Positions 17,100-25,898 of a stretch of DNA of 37,183 bases are shown here, one piece after another. The DNA is taken from contig JAGBJY010000036.1 of assembly GCA_017934185.1 (NCBI GenBank), positions 1-37,183 of the forward strand. The letters run 5' to 3'. Both the position numbers and the translations under genes were made by a program. Below the pieces are notes generated by a model. That model made no database searches and was not told where the DNA came from. It worked only from the letters and a program-made list of their open reading frames with translations. Origin of the DNA: Bacteroidales bacterium (GTDB taxonomy: Bacteria; Bacteroidota; Bacteroidia; Bacteroidales; UBA932). The first letter of the stretch is position 1. Each line of letters begins with the position of its first letter.

Positions 17100-19088
17100 C
17101 TATTCTGCTATAGTAATTTCCGCACGACTCCGGATATCCAGGGCCGATGCTCCTGCCTCAAGGGTGAAACGCCCGGGGCTTACCCGCCAGTCATGCACAT
17201 CGGTATTATACCAGGCAAAGGCTTCACGTCCCAGATGGAAAGACACCCTGGTCGTCTGCCCCTTTGCCAAATTTACTTTCTTAAACGCTTTCAGCTCGCG
17301 TTCCGGACGGGGAACCGCCGGATCGTTTTCATGGACATAAAGCTGAACCGTTTCTGCTCCTGCCACTTTTCCCGTGTTTTTCACCTCCAGGGAAACTTCA
17401 TAGCCATCCGCTGAAAGAGCCACCGTAAGCGGTCCATATTCGAAGCTGGTATAACTCAGGCCATAACCGAAAGGATAAAGCGGTTCGGTCTGAGCATATC
17501 CCCGATACCCGACAAACACCCCTTCCGCATAAACCGAGGGTTTCACGGAGTGGCCACGCTTGGAAACGGGGGGCGCCGGCAGATAATAAACTTGGGAAGG
17601 ATTGTCTTCCAGATGAAGCGGGAAACTGACCGGCAACCGGCCGGAGGGATTCACCTGTCCATACAGAATCTGGGCCAGGGCTTTGCCTCCTTCCTGCCCC
17701 GGATACCAAGCCCAAAGGATGGCACTGGCTTTGTCACCGATACGCGACAGGTCGGCGGCGCCGCCGGCGTTCACCACCAGAATCACCTTATGACCTTTGG
17801 CGATGGCTTCATCGACAAGGGCTTCCTGCCCTTCCGGAAGGGAAAACGTACGGTCGCTGTTTTCTTTCTCCGTTTCGCGGTCAAATCCCAGCGCCAGTAT
17901 TTCCACCGGTGCATCCGGAACCAGTTTGGCACCCAATTCCTGCAATCCTTCTTTCAGGGATACTGCATACAGCGGATCCACCGCACCGCTGCCGCCCCCG
18001 CAGGGTACCGTGTCGGCCCGGGGACCGGAAAGGCTTAGCCTCTGACGCTTGGAAAGCGGAAGGATACCGTCATTTTTTAACAGGACGATACTCTCGCAGG
18101 CCAGCCGATAGGCCACTTCGCGGGAATAAGGATTATCCTCCGGAATGGAAGCATCCAACTGTTCCCGGTCTAAAAAGCCGTATGCCACATAGGTTTGCAG
18201 AATCCTTTGCACCTTGGCCTCCAACTGCGTTTCTGAAACCACCCCTTTGTCCAACAAGGGCAGCAAGGTATCCGCATTGTAACAGAAGCCCCGGGGCATT
18301 TCCACATCCACCCCGTCCTGCATCATCAGCACAGGAGAATACGTAGAGGTCCAGTCACTCATGGTAAAGCCGTCAAAATGCCATTTTCCGCGCAGCATCT
18401 CCTCAATAAGGTAGGGGTTTTCTGCACTGTGGACGCCGTTGACAAGGTTGTAGCTGGTCATTACCGAAGCCACACGGCCACGTTCCACCGCTGCTCTGAA
18501 AGCCGGAAAATAGATTTCATTGATGGTGCGCTCATCGGCAATGGAATTGGTGTGATGCCTGTCATATTCCAGGTTGTTCAGGGCAAAATGCTTGACGGTT
18601 GCCATAACACCCTGCGACTGGACGCCCCGAATATAAGCCACGGCTGTTTCTGCCGCCAGAAAAGGGTCTTCGCCAAAATACTCAAAACCACGGCCGCTGA
18701 GCGGACTGCGGCAGATATTGACACCCGGGCCCAAAAGGATATGTACTCCCCTGGCCCTGGCATCCTGTCCCAGCGCAATGCCCATCTCATGCACCAGCGC
18801 GGGATTCCAGCTGGCGGCAGCGGCCGCTCCGCAGGCAAAAAGGGTGCTGCGGGTGTCATTGCGAACGCCTTGCGGACCATCGGCAAGACGGACTTCCGGG
18901 ATTCCCAAACGAGGAATGGGGGCCATATGGAAACCATCCCTGTAACCGGCCACAAAGGTGATTTTTTCTTTCAGCGTCATCTGTGCCACCAAGGCGGCGG
19001 CCCTGTCTTTATGCGCCTGGGTTATTTCCTGCGCCCTCAGAGGGAGTGCTGCGGCAATGAGCAGCAGCGGAAGAATCCTTGTTTTCAT
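17100..19088 (-). CDS. glycoside hydrolase family 3 enzyme (beta-glucosidase type)
   Basis: This exported 662-residue enzyme should release terminal beta-linked sugars by a retaining mechanism. A signal peptide (about 1-19, ending RAQ) is followed by the (beta/alpha)8 domain with the substrate-binding KH pair at 166-167 and the nucleophile D245 in GFTMSDW. A second alpha/beta domain follows, and the C-terminal fibronectin-III-like domain (about 560-645) contains NTGKVAGAETVQLYV. This is the standard three-domain layout of beta-glucosidase-type family members; xylosidase activity is also possible. Its start overlaps the SGNH hydrolase stop by 4 bases (ATGA) and the MFS gene follows 6 bases later, so the three act as one unit in sugar release and uptake. 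Confidence 0.93.
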   Translation of the reverse strand: MKTRILPLLLIAAALPLRAQEITQAHKDRAAALVAQMTLKEKITFVAGYRDGFHMAPIPRLGIPEVRLADGPQGVRNDTRSTLFACGAAAAASWNPALVHEMGIALGQDARARGVHILLGPGVNICRSPLSGRGFEYFGEDPFLAAETAVAYIRGVQSQGVMATVKHFALNNLEYDRHHTNSIADERTINEIYFPAFRAAVERGRVASVMTSYNLVNGVHSAENPYLIEEMLRGKWHFDGFTMSDWTSTYSPVLMMQDGVDVEMPRGFCYNADTLLPLLDKGVVSETQLEAKVQRILQTYVAYGFLDREQLDASIPEDNPYSREVAYRLACESIVLLKNDGILPLSKRQRLSLSGPRADTVPCGGGSGAVDPLYAVSLKEGLQELGAKLVPDAPVEILALGFDRETEKENSDRTFSLPEGQEALVDEAIAKGHKVILVVNAGGAADLSRIGDKASAILWAWYPGQEGGKALAQILYGQVNPSGRLPVSFPLHLEDNPSQVYYLPAPPVSKRGHSVKPSVYAEGVFVGYRGYAQTEPLYPFGYGLSYTSFEYGPLTVALSADGYEVSLEVKNTGKVAGAETVQLYVHENDPAVPRPERELKAFKKVNLAKGQTTRVSFHLGREAFAWYNTDVHDWRVSPGRFTLEAGASALDIRSRAEITIAE

Positions 19089-20167
19089 CGAATACCGTAT
19101 TTCTTTAAGATTTTAAGCAGCGGTTTTTTTATGCTGCGGGCCCACAGCGTATATCCGTAGTCACCGGGATGCGTCCCGTCCACTGAAGTGTAATGATCTT
19201 CGGATGTAGCGTTGGTGGTGGTAATGTAGTAGACGTCTTTGTACTTCCGGCAAGCTTCTTTCATGAGGGATGCCGCCAGCTGTATCCGCTCTTTTTCAAA
19301 AGCATCGGCCTTGCGGTTGAAATTCCGCCTTTCGCGATAGATGGTTTGCTGGAAAATGAGCGGTTTGCCGGGATGGGCGGCCTGCATGGCCTCAATGAAG
19401 GGGAAAAGGCGCTCGCGGATCTCATCCAGGGAAGGGTTTGAGAAGGTGTCAAAGAGGAAGGCGTCCACATCGGGCGCATCGGCCAGGGCGGCAGCGAAGT
19501 AATCCTGCAGGCGGCAACGGCCGCTTACCCCCAGATTCAGGAACTGTATGCCGGTTTCGCGGGTCAGGATGGAAGGATAGGCCATTCCCGCCTTTGAAGT
19601 GGAGGCGCCATGGGTGAAACTGGAGCCGAAAACGGCCACTCTGTGCCGGAAGGGCTGAGGCAGGGGTTCCAGGACACGTCCTTCCTCCACGCCCACTTTC
19701 ACTGAAGAGACTTCGCTCCGGACGGGAAGATACAGCAGGCATTCTTTCATGCTGCTGTCCATATCCTGAATCAGCTTAACGGGTTTATCCAGCGCATGGT
19801 CGTTCTGCAGACCAGAAGCAGCCCAGAGCCACTTTCCGTCTTTTTTGATATAGAGGTCAAATCCCCGGCCGGCAAAGCCGGTGGTACCGCCGCCGAAATA
19901 GGGACGCACATACACGGGAAGTACCCGGATGGAGGGAGAATCGGTGCGGAAGGCCACAGCCGTCCCGGCAGACTCAAGCAAAAGACGTACTTCTTCGGCG
20001 GTGAAACCCTTGTAACGCGCAGTGTCCATCCGATGGTAAGGGTTGGGTGTATCCGGAAACACCTGCCCGGTGAGGGTGAGTTCCGAAGCCTCCACGTAAC
20101 GGTATTCCTGGGCCGATACGGCCAGCGCCAGCAGCAAGGCCAGGCCTGTCACGATAAGTTTATTCAT
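19085..20167 (-). CDS. exported SGNH/GDSL hydrolase, possible carbohydrate esterase
   Basis: The 360-residue product starts at the ATG at 20167, which gives a signal peptide (MNKLIVTGLALLLALAVSA). A longer in-frame start at 20230 would run through the terminator hairpin and is rejected. An N-terminal beta-sandwich (about 25-160) precedes the catalytic domain. That domain shows the SGNH blocks: the serine in VAVFGSSFTHG, a glycine in GVSGRC and the Asp/His pair in VDGTHPGD. Relatives remove acetyl or similar esters from sugars, which would fit the adjacent family 3 enzyme. The substrate is not known. It overlaps the next gene by ATGA. It begins only 18 bases after a strong terminator, so either it has its own promoter or it depends on read-through from the large upstream locus. 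Confidence 0.88.
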   Translation of the reverse strand: MNKLIVTGLALLLALAVSAQEYRYVEASELTLTGQVFPDTPNPYHRMDTARYKGFTAEEVRLLLESAGTAVAFRTDSPSIRVLPVYVRPYFGGGTTGFAGRGFDLYIKKDGKWLWAASGLQNDHALDKPVKLIQDMDSSMKECLLYLPVRSEVSSVKVGVEEGRVLEPLPQPFRHRVAVFGSSFTHGASTSKAGMAYPSILTRETGIQFLNLGVSGRCRLQDYFAAALADAPDVDAFLFDTFSNPSLDEIRERLFPFIEAMQAAHPGKPLIFQQTIYRERRNFNRKADAFEKERIQLAASLMKEACRKYKDVYYITTTNATSEDHYTSVDGTHPGDYGYTLWARSIKKPLLKILKKYGIR

Positions 20168-20179
20168 CTTGTTCAGTTT

Positions 20180-20213
20180 AAAAAGGGGCCGGCCACTTTC
20201 ACCGACCGGCCCC
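20180..20213 (-). terminator. strong terminator closing the large lipoprotein locus
   Basis: On the minus strand GGGGCCGG (plus three further base pairs including G-U) pairs with CCGGCCCC around a 7-base loop, and is followed by five T. It lies 27 bases after the preceding lipoprotein gene and 13 bases before the SGNH start codon. Confidence 0.9.
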
Positions 20214-20239
20214 AACGCATAACAAACCAACTAACGAGT

Positions 20240-22078
20240 TTATTCGATGGTTATCTTGTAAATACTCTTCGTGCTCTTGTTTACAAGATACAGGTGGCTA
20301 TATGTACTGTCAAAGACCAAACCGTCAACACTGGTCAGCGCTCCACTTTCTGTAATGGTCATCAGCGTTCCGTCTTCCAGACCAGTTGCGCCACGAACCA
20401 GCTTTCTTACAGCGTAAGTGTCTGCAATATAAAGATTGCCAGAACCATCAAACTGCATCTGTAACATATTGGCAGAGAAAGCCGCCGACGAAGACTTCCC
20501 GTCAGCAAGCGCGGCATAATTGGCAGCTTTTGTCCCACTTCCGAAAATAGGCTCCGGTGTCGCACCCTTGGAGGCAACGCGATATAGTTTAAAGCATTCG
20601 GTTGGAGATCCGGACGAGGCGGAAACGGCCACCACCATAGACCCGTCAGTATCAAAGGCAAAAGACAAGGGCCAAACCTTTCCGGTAGACGCCGTTACCT
20701 TCGAAAAATCAGCAAATACTTCCGGGTCAACCTCTCCGGGGACACCGCCGGTATGCACATGGATCTTTCCGGCCGCACTTCCGTCTCCACGACCAAGGAC
20801 ATAGATACTGCCATTGTGTTCCTGAATCTGCATGGCCTGGTTGAATCCGGTAGAAACTATCGAATAGATTTCGGTAGTCCTGTCATATTTGTAGATGCCG
20901 TTCCCTGTAGCACCGACTTTATTGGCAATCCAAAGATTATTCCCGACACTGCAGACGCCATACGGATATTGGGGATATTTTGAAGCAGAATTAACAGCAG
21001 ATTGTGTGGCCGTTTTATTGACAACATCCAAGAAGAACACATGATAGGGTTCTCCTGTTACAACAAACAGATTGTCAGTGATTCTGGCCATATTATGCGG
21101 AGTACGGGTGAGACCGGAGATAATTGTCTCCACACTGTACTTCGTCAGCACGATGGCGGGCATGGGTTTGATGTGGGCGCGCTCAATCTGAACGTTGGTG
21201 GCATTTTTCTCGGAGCCGGGGACGGGGGTGCCGTCGTCAAAGGTCATCTTCACGTTCAGCTGTGGATAGACATGAGCGGTGCCGTCCATTTCAGGCCCTA
21301 CGGGCAGCGGGACATACACAGTGATGCCGTCGTCTGAGGCGCGCTGGGCAGCCGTTGCATTTTTGATATTCACGGTAACGGAATAGTTGCCGGTATGGGC
21401 ATAGGCCTGAACATAAGGAGTCTCCGAGCCAAATCCGCCTTCAGCGGTGGTCCAGTTGTAAGTTTTGCTCATGGTCTGGCAAATCTTGTACGTGTTCTTG
21501 CCCTCGGCAAGGAGCGCAGCATCCGTCACCGGCGCCGTAACCACCACCTTGGTGGCCTTAGGCGGCACATTTTTGTAGGTGAGCTTCAGAACTCCGCCCA
21601 ACTGCTTGAATTCAAGCGGCGTGGCAGAGCTGGTAACCTTGGCCAGCATAGGTGCCTCAACGTTGCCCTCAAACCAAGTATAGGTATCCTTGAGCACCAA
21701 CTTCAGCGAACCGTCTTCTTCCTTGGGATAGGCAGCCGCGCCCGTTCCACTGGTCTTGGCAGGATAGATGGCAAAAGAATTGTTGCCATAGGTGATGACA
21801 TCGCCCTCCGTATTGGGATTGAAAGCGGCCGGGCCGGCAGTGTCTTCGCCGGTGTATTTATAAACAGTGAAACCATTGGCATTGTTGCTGCGGACCACCA
21901 TATTGTCATTCTGTTTCCACATGTAGGTTCCGCCCACAAACGCTGTCTTGGTTTCGCTTTCGGCAAACGTAGCCGTAAGCGCTTTTTCAGATACGGGAGC
22001 GCTTTCCGGAAGGTTCTGCTCCTTATTGCAGGAAACTGCGCCCAGCACAAGCAGGGTAAAAATAAGTGTTTTCTTCAT
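20240..22078 (-). CDS. lipoprotein with fimbrillin-like domain and beta-propeller repeats
   Basis: The 612-residue product is a lipoprotein: the signal ends in the lipobox AVSC with C17. About residues 30-290 resemble the fimbrillin-like fold found in Bacteroidales surface proteins (TATFAESETKTAFVGGTYMW, then DVITYGNNSFAIYPA). The second half (about 300-612) has NHL-like propeller units (SFAFDTDGSMVV, MQFDGSGNLYIADTYAVRKL, VDGLVFDSTYSHLYLV). No catalytic motif is seen; a glycan- or protein-binding surface role is likely. It is a paralogue of the frameshifted gene two positions upstream, sharing the order of domains and the FKQLGGVLKL junction. It is the last gene before the strong terminator and has a GAGGAGGA ribosome-binding site. 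Confidence 0.8.
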   Translation of the reverse strand: MKKTLIFTLLVLGAVSCNKEQNLPESAPVSEKALTATFAESETKTAFVGGTYMWKQNDNMVVRSNNANGFTVYKYTGEDTAGPAAFNPNTEGDVITYGNNSFAIYPAKTSGTGAAAYPKEEDGSLKLVLKDTYTWFEGNVEAPMLAKVTSSATPLEFKQLGGVLKLTYKNVPPKATKVVVTAPVTDAALLAEGKNTYKICQTMSKTYNWTTAEGGFGSETPYVQAYAHTGNYSVTVNIKNATAAQRASDDGITVYVPLPVGPEMDGTAHVYPQLNVKMTFDDGTPVPGSEKNATNVQIERAHIKPMPAIVLTKYSVETIISGLTRTPHNMARITDNLFVVTGEPYHVFFLDVVNKTATQSAVNSASKYPQYPYGVCSVGNNLWIANKVGATGNGIYKYDRTTEIYSIVSTGFNQAMQIQEHNGSIYVLGRGDGSAAGKIHVHTGGVPGEVDPEVFADFSKVTASTGKVWPLSFAFDTDGSMVVAVSASSGSPTECFKLYRVASKGATPEPIFGSGTKAANYAALADGKSSSAAFSANMLQMQFDGSGNLYIADTYAVRKLVRGATGLEDGTLMTITESGALTSVDGLVFDSTYSHLYLVNKSTKSIYKITIE

Positions 22079-22092
22079 AGAGCCGTCCTCCT

Positions 22093-22275
22093 CTAAAAAA
22101 GACCAGGAATACCGGGGAACTCAGGAAGACCCGGGGCATTCCATGAACCGGGGCCATCTTCGGTCCATCCCTCAATACCGCCGTCGCCGGCGTTTAATCC
22201 GGATGCGCAGATCATCTGCTCTGCATGCAGCATCAATTCTTCTGAAAGAGGCTGCAGATACTTTTCCTTTTTCAT
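22093..22275 (-). CDS. 60-residue peptide with Pro/Gly-rich tail, unknown function
   Basis: The frame starting at the ATG at 22275 codes for MKKEKYLQPLSEELMLHAEQ and ends in a Gly/Pro/Asp/Trp-rich tail finishing PGLPEFPGIPGLF. A longer in-frame start at 22344 is rejected because it overlaps the upstream gene and lacks the MKKxxYxxP opening common to short Bacteroidales peptides in such loci. There is one Cys (MICASG) and no classical signal peptide or membrane segment. It sits between two related lipoprotein genes, 35 bases after the first and 14 bases before the second, so it is probably co-expressed. I cannot assign a function; a small secreted or structural peptide is possible. Confidence 0.65.
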   Translation of the reverse strand: MKKEKYLQPLSEELMLHAEQMICASGLNAGDGGIEGWTEDGPGSWNAPGLPEFPGIPGLF

Positions 22276-22310
22276 GTCTTGTGTTATTAAATTTTGATTA
22301 TTGTTTGATT

Positions 22311-24946
22311 CTATTGAAAGGCAAAATCCACCATCACGGGCCAATGGTCAGAGGGGTAATAAGCATTGTATGTATCGTCTATCACCTGATATTTCACTAC
22401 ATCCAGACCCGTATTGAAGTACAGGTAATCAATGCGGTGATACCATTTGCTGCGCTGGTCTTCCTCATAGCTGTATGCATTATAGGTGGCCACCGGTCCG
22501 CTCTTAACGCCCAAGTCGGCACTGCGGTAGTAGGCATCCGTAAACGCCGTTTTGAAATAGTCCGTATGGGCCCCCTCCGTGGTAGCGCTGTTCATGTCGC
22601 CCCCCAGAATCAGCGCATAGCTTTCCGGATTGAGGGTTTCGGCACGGTTACAGATGAGTTCGGCCGACAAGGAGCGCACGGTGACCGCTTCTTCCTCACT
22701 GATGGACGTTCCCGAACTGGTAACTTCCAGGTGCGTATTCAGATAGAAGAACTTGTAACCGCTCGCCCTGTCTTCCAACTTCACCCACTGACAGATACGC
22801 TTGCGGCCGGGATCGGTGGAAATCCATCCGGGATAGGGGCTGCTGGGGGTATCCGGTGTGGCAGAAAGATAGAAGTATCCCTTATCCAGTTCCACATATT
22901 TATCCGTTTTCCAGGCAAGACAGGGTTCTTCCGGTGTCTCATAGAAGGTATAGGCCGGGAGATTCTCTTTCAGGTAGGTTCTCTGTTCCGGCCGGCTTTC
23001 CTGGAACCCCACTACGTCAAAGGAATAGTCCTTGATTAACTGGACAACACCGGTCCGGCGGGAAGCCCAGCTGCGCTCCGCCGTATCTTTATCCGTCACG
23101 AAACGGATATTGAACGTGGCGGCACGGACCGTTGGAGCAGGGGTAACTGGGGCATCCGGCTCCCCGATGTACAGTTCCCGGATTTGCCCGGTTCCCTGGT
23201 CACTGATATACAAAGTAGAGCCGTCGCTGCTGAGCAGAAGGCCGCCCAGCTGGCGGAAGGTGGCCGCCGTGCCCACTCCATCCTGAACAGCCGCCATATT
23301 GGCCGCCTGAGAACTGCCGGCAACGGTGCTTACCACAGCATCGGAGTAGCCCGCAGCGCCCTTGCGGATTCTGCGGATCCGGTACCAGTCGGCAAGATAG
23401 ATATCACCATTGGGAGCAATGGCCAAATCGGCCAGGTTGGCAGTGAACTTGGCCGTAAGCGGACTTCCGCTTGTCCCGTCATCAAAGGCTTTGGCGTCTT
23501 TGATGCCGGCAATGACCTCAAAGGCTCCTGTTACAGGATTCACTTTGAGCAGCTGACAGCCGTTGGTCACCACCATCAGGTTCCCGTCGGCGTCAAAAGC
23601 CATGGCGTTGGGCCATTTGCCCAAATTGGCCTGCCATTCCGGGCTGGCTGTAAAATCCCCGCCGGAATACTTGTAGATGGTATTGAGGTCACGGACGGCA
23701 AGATAACCGTTCCCTTCCGCATCAAAAGCCACATCCATGGCGCTCTTCCCGTTCCAGGCACTCTGGGCGGCTATCTGGGCAAAACTCTTGTCCGACGGAT
23801 CAAAGGTGTAGACCTTGGCCTTGGCTTTCTCGGCAAACCAGACTTTTCCGTCGTGCAGGCATCCCAGCCAGGGCACGTGATTCGCATCACCATAGGTGTA
23901 AGGGGCCGACAGGGTACCGGCTTCCAGATCCCAGATACGCACGCTCTGGACCTGTTCCAGCACAAATGCCTGCTTGTCGGGGACAATCCATCCCATTCCG
24001 CGGACCGCACCCAGGACAGCTGACGACTTGTCGCCGCCTTTTTTGTCGGCCACGGCATTTTTTAGAGCGATGGTTCCCATCAGGGTTGTCACCGTCAGAG
24101 GGGACTTGAGTGCCGGATAGGCAATATCCTCCATCGGCTTGATGTGGGCCCTGTCCACCCGGATATTCCGGGCACTGCGCTGGGTGCCGGAGATCATATG
24201 CCCACCGGAATCCACCAGATAAATCCTTATTTCGGGATAAGTATGTTCACTGTCCGGCCCCACGGGAAGCGGGACATAGAACACTTTGGAAGTGGAAGAA
24301 CCGGCGGCAAAGGAGATGCCGATGAGGCCGTCTTCTCCCGCATAAGCCTGAATATAGGGTTGGGGCAGCGAAAAGCTTCCCTCCCAGCCGTGCACCGCCA
24401 TGTCTTTGGTAATGACGTATCCGGGAGTACACAGCATGAGTTTGGCCGCGGCGGCGGGAATATTGGTCAGGGATACTTTCAGCAAGCCCCCAGCTGGGTA
24501 AAGGACAGGTCAGTTCCGGAAACCAGGGGCGATATCATCGGGGCTTCGGCATTGCCTTCGCTCCAGAGATATTGGTTTTTAAGATTCAAGGTAAGGGCGG
24601 TTCCCGCAACTTGCACACTGCCCGGAGCCAGGGAAGGATACAGGGCAAAGCCTTCATCACCGTAGCGCAGGGCAGCCGAAGGGGTCTGCGTTTGAACAAA
24701 CGTTGCTTCACCGGAAGTATTGGGTCCTGCATAGCGCAAATCCAGGGTACTGCCGTCGGCCAGCGTGGCCCTGATACGGTCTCCGGTGCGCCACTGATAA
24801 ACAGCGCCGTCAAAACCGGTTTTGGTGTCCGGGTCTCCAAAAACCGCTCTCAGCACAACAGCATCCGTGGTCTGGGGCAAGTCGCTTTCCTTTTGGCAGG
24901 CCAGCGGCAGCAACAGGAGCGGAATCAGGTATAGAATGCGTTTCAT
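22311..24946 (-). pseudogene. frameshifted lipoprotein: fimbrillin-like domain, NHL propeller and EEP domain
   Basis: Two frames belong to one gene. The first (24479-24946, 155 residues) has a lipobox (PLAC, C17) and a fimbrillin-like start, and stops right after FTQLG. The second continues with LLKVSLTNIP and runs to 22311. In the 612-residue paralogue the same place reads FKQLG then GVLKLTYKNVP. The break falls on a run of five G (minus strand, plus-strand 24487-24491); one more G would restore an open frame of 878 residues. The rest holds NHL propeller units (about 300-595) and a C-terminal endonuclease/exonuclease/phosphatase domain (last about 275 residues) with VVGFQESR, NTHLEV, GGDMNS and a final SDHWPV, so its catalytic residues are intact. 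It may be a real mutation, a switchable tract or a sequencing error. Confidence 0.85.
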
Positions 24947-24950
24947 AGGC

Positions 24951-25898
24951 TCAGAGGGCAAAATCAACAATGATGGGAAGATGGTCTGAAGGATGGCAGA
25001 AGCCTTTGATTTCCGCATCCCGCACGGGTTGGGTATAAGCATCCAGGACAATCCGGGCGTCGGTGATGAAAGGATACAGGTCCGGCGTACAGAACACGTA
25101 GTCATAACGGGTGTTCTCTATGGTGGAAACCACTACCTCTTCCGGATTCCGGCGCTTGATAATGTCCCAGTAGGGAGTATGCTCATGCATATAGTCCTGC
25201 GCCTGAAACTTGGGGTCATCGGCCGGAAGCCCATACAAAGCATTGTCCGTGCGGGAGAGAGAGTTGAAATCGCCCATCATGAGCCAGTTCCCTTCTGTCT
25301 GCGAGCCGATGGTATGCTTGCATACGTATTCCACTTCCATCTTCCGGTAGGCATCGCCGCCATGGGCCGCTTTGGAGGCCTCCTGGTCTTCGGCACCAAA
25401 GGCATAAGGATGCGGCCAGGTATGGAGGGCGACAAAATTCAAGGTCTTCCCTTTTACCTGTACCTGCGCCCACAACGCGCCATGTGACACTACGCTGTCG
25501 GGCTGGACACCCACAATCTGCGCTTTCCCGTAAATGGGAGTCTTGGAAGTAATTACTTGGGGATAATTGTCCCGCATGCCGCCCACATAGACATATTTGT
25601 GTCCATAACGGGCGGCCAGTTCCGGCCAATGCTCTACCAGGTACTTCTCTTCCACCGGCATCTTGTCACGGGTGCCGTCATAGTAAATGGTACGGGCTTC
25701 GCACCATACGCAGACATCGGGATCCTGATCTTTCACCCAGTCTACAAAACGGTTGTAGTTGTCTCCCTGCCCGGACCACATTCCGTTCTGAATATTCCAC
25801 AGCAACAAACGGAAAGGCTCCCCGGATGTTGCCCGGGGGGCTTTGGGAGCACAGGCGGCGAGCAGCAGGGCGGCCGCCATGGGGATAAGTCTTTTCAT
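24951..25898 (-). CDS. EEP-family phosphatase/phosphodiesterase lipoprotein
   Basis: The 315-residue lipoprotein (lipobox LAAC, C16) is a member of the endonuclease/exonuclease/phosphatase fold, metal-dependent enzymes that cleave phosphoester bonds in nucleic acids, lipids or sugar phosphates. The active-site set is visible: N35 in LLLWNIQNG, E67 in VWCEAR, H159 in VALHTW, D210 and N212 in MMGDFNS, and D305-H306 in HPSDHLPIIV. The membrane anchor places it outside the cytoplasm, so nucleic acid repair is unlikely, and cleavage of a phosphodiester in a glycan or lipid is a better guess. It overlaps the preceding gene by ATGA and is followed 4 bases later by the frameshifted gene that carries a second, different EEP domain. 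Confidence 0.88.
   Translation of the reverse strand: MKRLIPMAAALLLAACAPKAPRATSGEPFRLLLWNIQNGMWSGQGDNYNRFVDWVKDQDPDVCVWCEARTIYYDGTRDKMPVEEKYLVEHWPELAARYGHKYVYVGGMRDNYPQVITSKTPIYGKAQIVGVQPDSVVSHGALWAQVQVKGKTLNFVALHTWPHPYAFGAEDQEASKAAHGGDAYRKMEVEYVCKHTIGSQTEGNWLMMGDFNSLSRTDNALYGLPADDPKFQAQDYMHEHTPYWDIIKRRNPEEVVVSTIENTRYDYVFCTPDLYPFITDARIVLDAYTQPVRDAEIKGFCHPSDHLPIIVDFAL

Noticed and set aside
20168-20230. Longer N terminus for the SGNH hydrolase
   Set aside because: It runs through a strong terminator hairpin and hides the signal peptide beginning at 20167.
24479-24491. Programmed -1 ribosomal frameshift as the normal way to express the split lipoprotein
   Set aside because: A GGG codon could slip back one base here, but there is no tandem slippery heptamer and I saw no clear stimulating hairpin, so a one-base indel is the simpler explanation.
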